Both the position numbers and the translations under genes were made by a program. From contig JAYONB010000001.1 of assembly GCA_038121105.1 (NCBI GenBank), positions 364,942-428,941 on the forward strand: 64,000 nt of DNA, given 5' to 3'. This DNA comes from CALJDF01 sp038121105 (GTDB taxonomy: Bacteria > Pseudomonadota > Alphaproteobacteria > SHVP01). A model generated the notes under the pieces. It made no database searches. It was not told where the DNA came from and saw only the letters and a program-made list of their open reading frames with translations. Below are positions 8,980 through 18,527 of this stretch, in pieces. Every line of letters begins with the position of its first letter. Within the stretch, counting starts at the first letter, position 1.

Positions 8980-10113
8980 CTAGAAGCTACCACGATCGCG
9001 TGCGCCGAGGACGCTGCCGCCGACGTGCTGACCCCGCGGCAACTCTGCCCCTTCGGGAAAGGGGCGTGCATGACCGAAGCGAAAAACGGAATCGTGCGCC
9101 ACTGAGATATTGCAGATAAGCGGCCAGATTTCTTCGCGTAGAAAGATTTGGTCGGCCCAGCGTCCACCATAGTGTGCAAGACGCGGTGCAATCAGAGGTT
9201 CGAGCGCAGGCAGAACACCGGCCACCCCGCCCCACATGCCAGCCAGGATCAGCTCCAAATGCGCCGGGCTGTCGCGCATGATGTGAAACGCGCTACCTTC
9301 GTTAATCCAATCTGCCACCGCCGCGGCCTCTCGCCGATTGAGACGGGCATCGCAATCACGGCATAGAAACCGATCGATGTCGGGATCGTTCGCGGCCTCG
9401 AACCGCCAAAATGCGCCACGCGCGGCTTGCTTGGGCGTGGGACGACGCTCGATCTGCGCGGCTTGCGCTTCTAAGTCTTGGACCACAGTGCCGGGCACGG
9501 TTGCATCGACGTAGAACCGGGCGGTCCAACCGGGGTAGATCTCCGCGACGAGACGCGCATTTTCGAGCGCGCCTGTGAGATACTCCTCGACGTCGCCCCA
9601 TAACGAGAATGCGATGATGTTGCGCTCGGGTTGGTCGGCGCGAAACGGCGGCACCGTTGCCTCTTCGGGCGCAATGGGTGCGATATCGCGCGCTCGAGAC
9701 TGCTCGTCCTTGAGGGTGAGCGTACGACGGCCCTCGGCCAAGGCCTCGTCATGCCGCCCCAGTCGATAGAAGACAGTCGCAAGATTAGCCGCTGCTGTCG
9801 CGTCGGCGGGCGCAAGGCGGGTGGCGGTTTGGAGCGCCGACAAAGCCTCGGCGTCACGACCGATTTGTCGCAGCGCACCGCCCAGGTTCTGATGAAACGC
9901 CGCTTCGTCGGGACGCTGCGCAATCCCCTGGCGCATGAGATCAATCCCCTCATCATGCCGGCCGCGCTGAAAACCGATCACGCCTAAAAAATGTGTGCTT
10001 GGCGCATGGTCGGGCTTCGCCGCGAGAACCTGTTGAAAGATCGATTCGGCATTGTCGCGGTCGCCGCGACGCAATGCCGCCATGCCGGCGTCGAAAGCCT
10101 GCGCCAACGTCAT
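8980..10113 (-). CDS. TPR-repeat protein with glycosyltransferase-like C-terminal domain
   Basis: About 377 residues. The N-terminal 130 residues hold at least three tetratricopeptide repeats (for example AESIFQQVLAAKPDHA, ALSALQTATRLAPADA). The C-terminal 220 residues contain CRDCDARLNRREAAAV followed by FHIMRDSP, which resembles the D-x-D-x-R and RDHP signatures of a family of putative capsule/glycan glycosyltransferases. No glycan cluster is nearby. The start is unsure: ATG 10113 is chosen because it begins the first TPR; GTG 10128 and TTG 10167 are in frame and none has a clear ribosome site. Confidence 0.72.
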   Translation of the reverse strand: MTLAQAFDAGMAALRRGDRDNAESIFQQVLAAKPDHAPSTHFLGVIGFQRGRHDEGIDLMRQGIAQRPDEAAFHQNLGGALRQIGRDAEALSALQTATRLAPADATAAANLATVFYRLGRHDEALAEGRRTLTLKDEQSRARDIAPIAPEEATVPPFRADQPERNIIAFSLWGDVEEYLTGALENARLVAEIYPGWTARFYVDATVPGTVVQDLEAQAAQIERRPTPKQAARGAFWRFEAANDPDIDRFLCRDCDARLNRREAAAVADWINEGSAFHIMRDSPAHLELILAGMWGGVAGVLPALEPLIAPRLAHYGGRWADQIFLREEIWPLICNISVAHDSVFRFGHARPFPEGAELPRGQHVGGSVLGARDRGSF

Positions 10114-10175
10114 CGTTTGTTTAGCCACGGCAATCCGATGATCGCTTGCGCGCCATTCGCCCGGCAACCGCGCCG

Positions 10176-11570
10176 CTATTCCGCCGCAAGTCGAGGTTGC
10201 TTCGCCCGCGCGACAGGCGTCGGCAGCTCAAAACAAAATGTTGCGCCGCCGCCTTTGGTCGGCTCGAAAGCTATCCGCCCGCCGTGACGGTCGATGATGA
10301 GTTTGGACAAGTGAAGACCGAGTCCTGTTCCTTTGTGCTTACGCGCCGTCGAAGCATCCGCCTGCGAAAACCGGTCAAATAGATGCGGTCGAAAATCGGG
10401 CGGCACCCCGGGCCCCTGGTCGACCACCAGCACTCTAACCGTATCGCCCCGCGGATCCGCCGATAGGCGTACTTCGCTGCCCCGTGGCGAGAACTTGATC
10501 GCGTTGGAAATGAGATTCCCCAAGACTTGGAGAAGTTGATCCCGATCACCCATGACCTCGATCTCAAGATTGGCATCGCGGACCAACAGACTCACGCCTT
10601 CGCTATGCGCGAAGCCAATCGCTTGATCGACCGCTTGTCGCATCAACGAGATGATGTTCAGAGCCTCCACGTCGAACTTCACCTCGCCGGCTTCGATCCG
10701 TTCGATATCCAGGATGTCGTTGATTAGGCGCACCAAACGGTCGCTGTTTGTCGCTGCAATCTTCACGACGTCCCGCGCCGAAACTGGAAGGTCGCCGATC
10801 ATCCCGGACTCTAGTAGGTCCAGGGCGCCTTTGATCGAGGTCAGCGGTGTGCGTAGTTCGTGACTGACGGTCGAGATAAACTCGTTTTTCATCTCGTCGA
10901 TTTTCCGCTTTTCGCTGACATCCAAGACTGAAAGCTGAAAAGCATCCTCGCCTCCCCACTTGACCATTTGGATGTAGGTTTCGACCCAAAACTCCGTGCC
11001 GTCTTTCTTTAGGGCCGGGTGCACCACCGCGCGTGCGACACCGGGACGACCGACCTCTTTCGAACGCGCGATAACGGCGTCGCGAGTCGCCTCAGGCAGA
11101 AGGTCGGACATCGGTCCGTGCGCCAGGGCGTCTTCAACGGAGTCGAAGCCAAACATTTTGGCGAAGGTGTCATTACAGTAGAACGGGACGAAATTCCGTT
11201 GAATGCAAATGCCCTTTACGGACCCTTCCGCCAGGGCGCGGAACTTCGCCTCGTTGTCGCGCGCGCGAAGCTCGGCCTTGTGCGCGCGATCGAGTGCGCC
11301 GACGAAAAGGAACGAAATCGGGACGCTGACGAGGAACGGCACGATAAAAATAAGGGCGCCGAAGAACGGCCGCTCGGCATAGCCGGGCTGATCCAGGATG
11401 ATGAACCCAACCGTTGCAAAGAAATTCACCGTCAACATGAGAAGGGCGCTGACGGCCAATACGGTCGGCCATACGCCGATGTGCGCCGTGAGACGGGTCA
11501 CCGCGCGCGTCAGCCGGTCGCCGATCGCTTGATTCTTTTTTGTCTGGGGAGTGGTCAATTTCAGCCCCAA
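10176..11570 (-). CDS. PAS-domain sensor histidine kinase (orphan)
   Basis: 464 residues. Two N-terminal transmembrane segments (about 33-60 and 67-95), then a PAS domain (FRALAEGSVKGICI to LDVSEKR, about 110-225), then the kinase core: H-box SHELRTPLTSIKG, N-box NLISNAIKFS, G1 VVDQGPGV, F-box RFSQ and G2 GTGLGLHLS. No receiver domain is fused and no response-regulator gene is adjacent, so its partner lies elsewhere. The start (TTG 11570) is uncertain; a second TTG lies 12 bases in and neither has a good ribosome site. Confidence 0.9.
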   Translation of the reverse strand: MGLKLTTPQTKKNQAIGDRLTRAVTRLTAHIGVWPTVLAVSALLMLTVNFFATVGFIILDQPGYAERPFFGALIFIVPFLVSVPISFLFVGALDRAHKAELRARDNEAKFRALAEGSVKGICIQRNFVPFYCNDTFAKMFGFDSVEDALAHGPMSDLLPEATRDAVIARSKEVGRPGVARAVVHPALKKDGTEFWVETYIQMVKWGGEDAFQLSVLDVSEKRKIDEMKNEFISTVSHELRTPLTSIKGALDLLESGMIGDLPVSARDVVKIAATNSDRLVRLINDILDIERIEAGEVKFDVEALNIISLMRQAVDQAIGFAHSEGVSLLVRDANLEIEVMGDRDQLLQVLGNLISNAIKFSPRGSEVRLSADPRGDTVRVLVVDQGPGVPPDFRPHLFDRFSQADASTARKHKGTGLGLHLSKLIIDRHGGRIAFEPTKGGGATFCFELPTPVARAKQPRLAAE

Positions 11571-11620
11571 CTTGGTCGCGCCTCGCGGCGCCTTGGTGCG
11601 ATACCCACGCCGTTGTCAGC

Positions 11621-11667
11621 GAAAAGGTAAAGGGCGGTCCCCCTCCAGGGCCAGCGGGGGGACCGCC
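11621..11667 (-). terminator. Hairpin terminator, minus strand
   Basis: An 11-bp perfect stem (11633-11643 with 11657-11667, GGCGGTCCCCC type) with a 13-base loop. On the minus strand it is followed by a U-rich run (CTTTACCTTTT). It would end the transcript of the 2-hydroxyacid dehydrogenase gene and insulate the histidine kinase gene. Confidence 0.6.
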
Positions 11668-11774
11668 TTAAAAAAGTTACCAAGCTCGTCGTACTGAAGA
11701 GCCTGATAATCCCATACCGAGCCGGCGCCATCTGTGACGCCCGTCACGTTTGGCCCGATTTGAGCGGCGAATTT

Positions 11775-11792
11775 CCCCCCAAATATGGGGGG
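11775..11792. repeat. Short inverted repeat, C6-N6-G6
   Basis: CCCCCC (11775-11780) and GGGGGG (11787-11792) flank AAATAT, 18 bp after the dehydrogenase stop on its downstream side. It may stabilise the 3' end of that transcript; no other role is visible. Confidence 0.4.
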
Positions 11793-11809
11793 ACGGTGCA
11801 TCCGCGAGG

Positions 11810-12796
11810 CTAAAGACGGTCTGCCGGCGTGACCAATCGGTCGGCTTGCCCGGTTTCGAGATAGCGCACGACGTTGGTGGCCGCATGACGCGCGGCATCG
11901 ATGAAATAGCCCACCGTAATGCCGGAATTGTGCGGCGAGCCCAGCACGTTCGGCAGCTCAATGAAGGGGCGATCCTCCGCAAACTTGCCCTCTCGGTAGG
12001 GTTCGCCCCACCAGGTGTCGAGGCAGGCCCAAAACGTGGGGGTTGCCTCTAGGTGGGCAAACAGATCGGCCTCCTCTATCACGCCCCCGCGGGCAACATT
12101 GACCAAGATGGCGTCGTCCTTTGCGTGGGCGAGCGCTGCGGCGTTGATGAGCCCCTTGGTCTGCGCGTTCAGGCCGCACGACAAGACCACCACGTCGGCC
12201 CGTGCGATGGCGGTATGGAGGTCATCGAGGGTGCCGATGAAATCGGTCGGGGCATCCGTACGCCCGCTGCGGTTCAATGCTTCGATCCGGACGCCAAACG
12301 CCCGCATCAGATTGGCGGTGGCCTTGCCGATCCCGCCATATCCGATGATCAGACAGGTATCGCCCCTGAGTTCGCGCATGCGTTTCCACTGCCGCCATTC
12401 GCCCTGTTGCATCGCAGTGTGATTGCCGAGAAAGTCCTTCTTTGCGGCAAGCACCATCCCGACGATGTGCTCGGCCATCTGAGGGGCGAACGCGCCTCCG
12501 TTATGAGCGATCGCGGCATCGGCCGGCAGGGCGTCGAACGGAAGCTGATCCACACCGGCAATCATCGTCTGCACGAGTTTGCCCGCAAACATTGTTGGAT
12601 CGAGTTGTTTCGAGGGGTCGGCCGAAAAACCGCGCAACAGGATAGCCTTCGCGTCGGCAATCGCTTGACTGCGTGCCGCGTCGTCGAGCTCGTGCAGAAA
12701 AACGAGATCGGACTTTTCGCCGAGGACCTCGACGAAGACCTCACGAACGGCGTCTTCTTCCGGTTCAAACGCGATAGCTACGAGCGGCAACGGCAT
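11810..12796 (-). CDS. D-isomer-specific 2-hydroxyacid dehydrogenase family protein
   Basis: 328 residues, normal length for the NAD(P)-dependent 2-hydroxyacid dehydrogenases that reduce 2-oxoacids to D-2-hydroxyacids. The Rossmann motif GYGGIG sits near 153, the substrate-binding Arg in NVARGGVI, and the catalytic His in SPHNSG. The acid position is not clearly of the usual GALDVFE type (CLDTWWGEP instead), so the subfamily is unusual and the substrate is open. Single gene, followed by a hairpin terminator. Confidence 0.88.
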   Translation of the reverse strand: MPLPLVAIAFEPEEDAVREVFVEVLGEKSDLVFLHELDDAARSQAIADAKAILLRGFSADPSKQLDPTMFAGKLVQTMIAGVDQLPFDALPADAAIAHNGGAFAPQMAEHIVGMVLAAKKDFLGNHTAMQQGEWRQWKRMRELRGDTCLIIGYGGIGKATANLMRAFGVRIEALNRSGRTDAPTDFIGTLDDLHTAIARADVVVLSCGLNAQTKGLINAAALAHAKDDAILVNVARGGVIEEADLFAHLEATPTFWACLDTWWGEPYREGKFAEDRPFIELPNVLGSPHNSGITVGYFIDAARHAATNVVRYLETGQADRLVTPADRL

Positions 12797-12854
12797 GGAA
12801 TGTCCCTTGTTTCTGGGTTTGCTATTCGGGGTTTGCCGACCGGCGGCGCGTCAA

Positions 12855-13520
12855 TCAGGCCGAGGGCGGGTTGAGGGTCGGCGTCGCCGAGAAATTGATG
12901 GCAATCGAAATACGGGTCTCTTTCCCGAGATAGGGTTTGACCGCATGACTGACGTAGGACGGAAAGATTACCAGCATACCGGCTTGCGGCGAGATCGCCT
13001 CGCTGGCGCCGCCGGAGTGACCGCCCGAGAAATTGTAAGCCAACAACGGCGCGTGCATGGCCGGAGCCACCCCACGCGGATCAGCGAATTCGAGCGCGCC
13101 ACCGAGCGTCGGATCTTCGCCGATCCCACCGTCGGCAACGTAATAGACCGCGGACCAGAAACAGCCGGCATGGGTGTGGAATTCATTGCCATTGCCTTTG
13201 CGGTTCACGTTGGCCCAGGCATTGAGGTGCCAATCGACTTTGACCGGCTGACCGTCACGCCCGGCGGTTAGGCGGTCGACCAATGCGCGTGCGTGCCCCA
13301 GAAGCGTTTGCGCGGCCGGGCCACCCCAGGTCAGAAATTCGGTGTCGGATTGCCAGCCGCCAAGATTGCTGTGCTGGGTCGAGGGATGCGATTTTTCGTA
13401 GTCGAGGATGGTCGTTTGAAGCGCGGCGTTGAGCGTCTCGTAATCGGGCAGCTTCGTCACCAAAACCGGTGTGGGAAAAAGGCCGTTGACCTGAACTTGC
13501 TGTTTGGACGTGTCGTTCAT
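12855..13520 (-). CDS. Putative 2OG-Fe(II) oxygenase (TIGR02466-like)
   Basis: 221 residues. The order LFPTPV at the N-terminus, WANVNRKGNGNEFHTHAGC in the middle, and FPSYVSHAVKPY then RISIAINF near the end matches the putative 2-oxoglutarate/iron oxygenase family known as TIGR02466. The likely iron ligands are a His of FHTHAG and the His of SHAVKPY, with the Arg of RISIA binding 2-oxoglutarate. Substrate unknown; the context (dehydrogenase downstream on the same strand, desaturase on the other) does not help. Confidence 0.8.
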   Translation of the reverse strand: MNDTSKQQVQVNGLFPTPVLVTKLPDYETLNAALQTTILDYEKSHPSTQHSNLGGWQSDTEFLTWGGPAAQTLLGHARALVDRLTAGRDGQPVKVDWHLNAWANVNRKGNGNEFHTHAGCFWSAVYYVADGGIGEDPTLGGALEFADPRGVAPAMHAPLLAYNFSGGHSGGASEAISPQAGMLVIFPSYVSHAVKPYLGKETRISIAINFSATPTLNPPSA

Positions 13521-13588
13521 CCCCAGAGTTTAGGCCCCCTGGCAACGTGACGACAGGGGTATGAGCGCCGCGATTGTTATAGTGCGCC

Positions 13589-14491
13589 ATGGCACGGTCG
13601 ACCCCCTTCCCCAACCATCTGCTTGATGCAGCGGCACGGCAACAGTTGGGTCGGCGTCGGAATGGGCCGGCGATCGCGCGCTTGGCGGCACACCTTGCGA
13701 CACTGGGCGTGACCGGCGTCCTGGTGTGGTCGTCACGCGGCACGTGGTGGGGGGCACCCGGTTTGGTTGTCCACGGAATCGTGCTGGTCTTCTTGTTTGC
13801 CCCGTTGCACGAGACCATCCACGACACGGCCTTTCGCACCAGAGCACTGAACCGGTGGGTTGCGGCGATGTTGGGCACGGCGCTGCTCTTGCCCGCAAAC
13901 TATTTTCGCCATTTTCATGCAGCTCACCATCGCTTGACCAATATACCGGGCGACCCGGAACTGAGCGGGCGGGGACGCGAGACGGTGGGCGACTACCTTT
14001 GGCATCTCTCGGGATGGCCGTTGTGGCGCGAACGGGTGTCGAGCTTGCTGCGACACGCTTTGGGCCGAGGCGTCGAGCCGTTTGTGCCCCGTTATCGGCG
14101 GCGTGCAATCGTGTGCGAGGCCCGCGTTACGCTGGGGGTTTACGTCGCGCTCGGCGCTGCGGGTTGGTCCCTGGGATGCATTGCCGCACTGTTGTGGCTG
14201 TGGGTGCTCCCGATGTTGGTCGGCCAGCCTTTCTTGCGCGTGTTCCTCCTGGCGGAACACGGCGGTCGCCCGCAGACCCCGGACATGCTGCGTAACAGCC
14301 GAACAACACGCAGTACGGCGGTTGTGCGCGCCTTGGCGTGGAACATGCCCTACCACAGCGAACATCATGCGTTTCCATGGGTTCCGTTTCACGCCTTGCC
14401 CGCTCTGCACACGCGGATCAAACAAGATCTCGTCGGGGTGGCGCCGAGCTACGCCGGAACGCTGATAGGGCTGTTGCGGGCCGCGCGTTAG
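13589..14491 (+). CDS. Membrane fatty acid desaturase
   Basis: 300 residues. The three histidine boxes of diiron membrane desaturases are present: HETIH (about 73-77), HFHAAHH (about 109-115) and HSEHH (about 253-257), set between hydrophobic stretches. It would introduce a double bond into an acyl chain or hydroxylate a carotenoid-like substrate; the boxes alone do not settle which. It overlaps the APH-family gene tail to tail by four bases. Confidence 0.88.
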   Translation: MARSTPFPNHLLDAAARQQLGRRRNGPAIARLAAHLATLGVTGVLVWSSRGTWWGAPGLVVHGIVLVFLFAPLHETIHDTAFRTRALNRWVAAMLGTALLLPANYFRHFHAAHHRLTNIPGDPELSGRGRETVGDYLWHLSGWPLWRERVSSLLRHALGRGVEPFVPRYRRRAIVCEARVTLGVYVALGAAGWSLGCIAALLWLWVLPMLVGQPFLRVFLLAEHGGRPQTPDMLRNSRTTRSTAVVRALAWNMPYHSEHHAFPWVPFHALPALHTRIKQDLVGVAPSYAGTLIGLLRAAR

Positions 14492-15477
14492 AGGAGTTTG
14501 GCGTCGTCGACGTGACGGCGCACGCTTTCGGCAAACCAATCGAAGCCCGGGAAATGGAATGCGACATGGCCGATCGCATTTACTGCGCGGGAAAAACCGC
14601 AAAGGTACTGGAACTCTTTGCCAACCAAGAACAACGGGATGTGGCGGCGTTCGAGGTCGGAGAGCGGCCGGACGGTCTCGTAGCCTTCGAGAAACACATC
14701 CCAGAGTTTCATCGGCAGGCCGTTCTTTTCGATCGACCAGCGGTAACTCATTAGCTCCTGCACGAAGTAATCGAGGCCGCAGGCGTCGAAATCCATGATC
14801 GTGACGTCGTCGCCGTCGCGCACAAAGGCGTTGTGAATGTGGAAGTCGCCATGAATAGCACCGGACGGCACGTCGTCGGCAGCTTTGACGCCACGATAGC
14901 CCGCCGTGACGGCGTCGGCGACTTCGCGGTAATAAGCAACATCGTCAGGGCGGTGGGCGGCGAGTTTTTCGAGATAGGGAAACGAACTGGTGATTCCCGA
15001 CTCGCGGTCGATCAATCGTCCTTTCTTCGTTTCGGACCAGGCGGCCGACAGGGTGTGAATGTGGCCGAAGATGACGCCCATTTTGCGCGACACGATTTCA
15101 CTCGGCTTCGAGGAAAAGGCGCTGCCTTCGACGAACGCAAACAAGGCGACGGGACGTTCGCCTTCGGGACCGGCGACCAGCATATGCCCCGAACCGTCGG
15201 TCCCGCGTTGCGGCACCGGGAGCGGCACGCCGCCGGCATCCAGGTGCAGCATGAAGTTCATTTGGTAATCGACCTTGTCGACCGGCGTGAGCCCGGGCCG
15301 CCAGACCTGGGCGACGTACTTCGCGCCCGCGGCGCGCACGAGATAGAAGTCATTCATGCCGCGGTGAAGGAGTTCGCAATTGAACGGCTGGCCCAAACCG
15401 TAATGCGCGCGAATAGCCTCGCCCAACGCCACCGCGTCGAGAATGGTGTGTGCGGCCGGAACAATGTGCTGGTTCAT
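14488..15477 (-). CDS. Aminoglycoside phosphotransferase-fold kinase, copy 1
   Basis: 329 residues of the APH/choline-kinase/homoserine-kinase II fold. The catalytic Brenner motif is HGDFHIHNAF and the metal-binding Asp lies in DFDACG. It is clearly paralogous to the gene at 18528-19511: the N-termini line up (MNQHIVPAAHTILD against MSAQVLPIAHSILD), as do RGMNDFYLVRA and RGMNDVYLIRA. These proteins usually phosphorylate small hydroxyl or amino compounds, not necessarily antibiotics. It lies on the far side of the VOC gene from the two MFS genes. Confidence 0.88.
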   Translation of the reverse strand: MNQHIVPAAHTILDAVALGEAIRAHYGLGQPFNCELLHRGMNDFYLVRAAGAKYVAQVWRPGLTPVDKVDYQMNFMLHLDAGGVPLPVPQRGTDGSGHMLVAGPEGERPVALFAFVEGSAFSSKPSEIVSRKMGVIFGHIHTLSAAWSETKKGRLIDRESGITSSFPYLEKLAAHRPDDVAYYREVADAVTAGYRGVKAADDVPSGAIHGDFHIHNAFVRDGDDVTIMDFDACGLDYFVQELMSYRWSIEKNGLPMKLWDVFLEGYETVRPLSDLERRHIPLFLVGKEFQYLCGFSRAVNAIGHVAFHFPGFDWFAESVRRHVDDAKLL

Positions 15478-15599
15478 AAACCCTCCCCGAACTGGCGCAT
15501 CCTAGCGAGCCGCGGCGGCGCAACCTAGTGCCAGCACATTGACGGCAGACTCCGGAAGGGGCCGGCTCTAGGCTGAGCCGAATCATTCGGAGCACCACC

Positions 15600-15980
15600 A
15601 TGACCGAGGCCCCTGCCCGTTTCCTCAATCTGCAGACGTGCGTGTACTACGTGCCCGACCTCGACCGCGCCAAGGCTTGGTACACCGACGTCCTCGGCGC
15701 ACCGCCCTACTTCGACGAGCCCTTCTATGTCGGTTTTAGCGTTTCGGGTTATGAACTCGGACTCATGCCGGGGGCTGCGCCGGACGCGCCGGAGAAGCCG
15801 CTGGTGTTTTGCTATTTCGGGGTTGCGGACGCCCAAGCCGAGTACGACCGGCTAGTCGGGATGGGAGGCACCGCGCTGGAACCGCCGCACGACGTCGGCG
15901 AAGGGATCGTCGTGGCCGCGGTGCGCGATCCGTTCGGCAATCCGTTCGGGGTCATCAAGAACGCGCACTTTACGAAATAG
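15600..15980 (+). CDS. VOC (glyoxalase/dioxygenase-fold) family protein
   Basis: 126 residues with paired beta-alpha-beta-beta-beta modules. Visible: TCVYYVPDLDRAKAWYTDVLG at the start and VRDPFGNPFGVIKN at the end, both typical of vicinal-oxygen-chelate proteins. Metal ligands are not obvious, so the activity (lyase, dioxygenase or binding protein) stays open. Its end overlaps the MFS gene 3' end by 11 bases in convergent orientation. Confidence 0.85.
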   Translation: MTEAPARFLNLQTCVYYVPDLDRAKAWYTDVLGAPPYFDEPFYVGFSVSGYELGLMPGAAPDAPEKPLVFCYFGVADAQAEYDRLVGMGGTALEPPHDVGEGIVVAAVRDPFGNPFGVIKNAHFTK

Positions 15981-17241
15981 CGTCGCCCGCCATGATCGCC
16001 GCACGGGCTTCGGCCTTGCGGTGGACCAAGAGCAACAGCACCAGGGCAACACTGACCACAACCATCATCCACAGCGCGCCGTCGAAACCGCCGGTAATGT
16101 CCGCAACAATGCCGATCGACAGCGGACCGAGTACGCCGCCGATTTCCGCCGCCGAGAAGAACAAGCCGCCCGCCGCTCCCATGTGTTCGGCATCGACGCC
16201 GCGCGTCTCCATCAAGACCAGCAGCGTGATCGCCATCAGCGAGCCGCGCCCGAGACCTTGCAGGACCAACGAGCCGACGATGCTGGGCATGTAAGGACTG
16301 AATAGCAGCACCGCACCGACACCGATGCTGGCGAACAAGACGAGCAGGATACCGAAACGTCGTGGCGGGGTGGCGAACCGCGGGACGACCAACGAGCCGA
16401 CAATCCCCACCGCTACCGGGACGGAAGCCCAAAGACCTGCTTCGACCGGCGCAATGCCGCCGTGACGCAATACCTCCGGCAGCCAATTGCCGAACCCGTG
16501 GAAGAAGAAAAAGATGCCGATGCTCATCGCCAACACGATCAGAACCGAAGGGATGCGTAGCAACGCGCCGAACACGGCGATCTGGTTGCCCATCGAGCCG
16601 GTGTTTTTGGTGGCTGCCTCGACCGATCTGTTGGTTGGGTGCGATGCCAGGACGAACCAAGCGATACCGGCGGCAAATATGATGACGGCATAGACCATGA
16701 GGGCGGCACGCCAGTCGTTGTCGACTGCGGGCATCAAGACGCTATTGGTGAGCGACAGCGACAGAACGCTGCCCAACGACGGCCCTGTGATGTAGATGCC
16801 CATCGCCATGCCGCGTTCGCGACCGCGAAACCACTGCGCGATGGCTTTTGGCGCGCCGATCGAAATGAGTGGCCCGCCGATCCCGAAGATGCCGACCGCG
16901 AGGAACATCATAAGGGCATCGGGCGCCACGGCGCGCAACGCACCGGATGCGGCCATCAGGACGGCGGCCAAGAACAGCGCCCATTTCAGCCCTGCGCGGT
17001 CGACGAACGCGCCGCAGGGAATGGCGACGACGATATAGACCAGCGGCCAGGCGCCCAGGATGCTGCCCATGACGGTATTGGAAATCGCGAGATCGGTGCT
17101 GATGGTGGCGACGAGCGGGGCCATCGAGGCCGCCAGCAAGCCGAACGAAAAATAGATCAGCCATACCCCACCCAACATCGCCCATCGGAACGGATGTTCG
17201 TACGGCGTGATGCTGTGCGCGGTGTCGGTGGAGGCCATCAC
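15970..17241 (-). CDS. MFS transporter, copy 1
   Basis: 423 residues with about twelve hydrophobic segments. The loop motif between helices 2 and 3 is CGAFVDRAGLKWAL, the usual MFS motif A position. It shares long stretches with the next gene upstream (GGVWLIYFSFGL, ETRGVDAEHMGAAGGLFF), so the pair arose by tandem duplication. It begins eight bases after the stop of the second MFS gene and is part of one minus-strand operon with APH copy 2. Substrate unknown; the cyanate/nitrate-type MFS look is only an impression. Confidence 0.9.
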   Translation of the reverse strand: MMASTDTAHSITPYEHPFRWAMLGGVWLIYFSFGLLAASMAPLVATISTDLAISNTVMGSILGAWPLVYIVVAIPCGAFVDRAGLKWALFLAAVLMAASGALRAVAPDALMMFLAVGIFGIGGPLISIGAPKAIAQWFRGRERGMAMGIYITGPSLGSVLSLSLTNSVLMPAVDNDWRAALMVYAVIIFAAGIAWFVLASHPTNRSVEAATKNTGSMGNQIAVFGALLRIPSVLIVLAMSIGIFFFFHGFGNWLPEVLRHGGIAPVEAGLWASVPVAVGIVGSLVVPRFATPPRRFGILLVLFASIGVGAVLLFSPYMPSIVGSLVLQGLGRGSLMAITLLVLMETRGVDAEHMGAAGGLFFSAAEIGGVLGPLSIGIVADITGGFDGALWMMVVVSVALVLLLLVHRKAEARAAIMAGDAIS

Positions 17242-17249
17242 GCTAGGGT

Positions 17250-18518
17250 CTACGAAACTGCCGGCGTCGGCAATGCGTGCATTGTCGCCCGGCGATGGAA
17301 GGCCAACAAAACAATCAACGTTAGGCTGACCCCGGCCAGGAGGTAGAGAGGCGCGGCAAAGGTGCCGGTGGCGTCGAACAGCACGCCAAACGAAAGCGGG
17401 CCGAACAGCCCGCCGATCTCAGACGCGGTAAAGAACAAGCCGCCCGCGGCGCCCATTTGATGGCTGGCCACGCCGCGCGTTTCCATCAGCGTCATCAAGC
17501 CGACCGTCATCAGGCCGCCCCGCGCGATGCCGTGGGCCAAGAACGAACCGCCGAGCCACGCCGGTTGCGCCGACAACAAGAACAGGGCGCCAAGGCCCAT
17601 ACAGACGAACAGCAGGAGGAGGACAGCCGAACGGCGTTCCGGGGTCGCGAGGCGTGGAATAATCAGTGCAGCGACCACACCCACCGCAATCGGCGCGGAC
17701 GCCCATAGCCCGGCCGGACCGGCCGCTAGCCCGTGGGAAATGAGGATTTCAGGCAACCAGTTGGTGGTGGCATCGTAGAAATAGAACATGCCCATACTCA
17801 TCAACAGAATGAGCACGACCGCGGGGTTCTTGAGCAAATAGCCGAACACCGCGATCTGTTCGCGGATCGTGCCCCGCCCGGCCGGATCGTCGCCGCTGTC
17901 GACCGCGCGAAAAGCCGCGCGCGTGGACAACGCCCACCAATACAACCCACCCACCACCATGAAGGCGGCGTAGATCATCAACACCCAACGCCAATTGTTC
18001 CCGGTGAGCGGCATCAGCAGCGTGTTGGAACTGGCCAGCGCGGCAATGCTGCCAAGCGAAGGACCGGTGAAGTAGATGCCCATAGCGAGGCCGCGCTGGG
18101 GTCCGGTGAACCACTTGGCGATGGCCTTGGGGGTCGTGATCGATAGGAGCGGGCCGCCGATCCCGAACAACGCGACGGCGAAGAACAAACTCCAGAAGTC
18201 GATCGCGAGGCCCCGGGTGATCGCCGAAACCGACATGATCGCCGCAGCGATGAGGAGCGCGCGTTTAGCGCCGAGGCGATCGACCGCCGCCCCACAGGGG
18301 ATTGAGGCGAAGACGTAAAGCATGGGCCATGCGGCGAGGATCGTGCCCATCGCCGAGTAGCTAAGCCCCAAATCCGCAGCGACCGGCCCAACCAGCGGCG
18401 CAAGGCCATTGATCTGGAGGCCGAAGGAGAAATAGATCAGCCAGATTCCGCTTAGCACGACCCAGCGGTAGGGGCTGTCGGGCGCCGCGGTCGGCGGCGT
18501 TTCCGTTGCGGTCGTCAC
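17250..18518 (-). CDS. MFS transporter, copy 2
   Basis: 422 residues, about twelve transmembrane segments, GTG start. Motif A position reads CGAAVDRLGAKRAL. Paralogue of the downstream MFS gene (SGIWLIYFSFGL, ETRGVASHQMGAAGGLFF). It sits nine bases after the APH-family kinase stop, so kinase and both transporters should be made from one message. A kinase that traps the imported compound by phosphorylation would fit this layout, but that is inference. Confidence 0.9.
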   Translation of the reverse strand: MTTATETPPTAAPDSPYRWVVLSGIWLIYFSFGLQINGLAPLVGPVAADLGLSYSAMGTILAAWPMLYVFASIPCGAAVDRLGAKRALLIAAAIMSVSAITRGLAIDFWSLFFAVALFGIGGPLLSITTPKAIAKWFTGPQRGLAMGIYFTGPSLGSIAALASSNTLLMPLTGNNWRWVLMIYAAFMVVGGLYWWALSTRAAFRAVDSGDDPAGRGTIREQIAVFGYLLKNPAVVLILLMSMGMFYFYDATTNWLPEILISHGLAAGPAGLWASAPIAVGVVAALIIPRLATPERRSAVLLLLFVCMGLGALFLLSAQPAWLGGSFLAHGIARGGLMTVGLMTLMETRGVASHQMGAAGGLFFTASEIGGLFGPLSFGVLFDATGTFAAPLYLLAGVSLTLIVLLAFHRRATMHALPTPAVS

Positions 18519-18527
18519 CCGGCAAAC

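Noticed and set aside
11616..11801. 61-codon minus-strand frame between the dehydrogenase and the histidine kinase
   Set aside because: Its last 17 codons run through the GC-rich terminator hairpin, its start overlaps a C6/G6 repeat, and there is no ribosome site. A short relic cannot be excluded.
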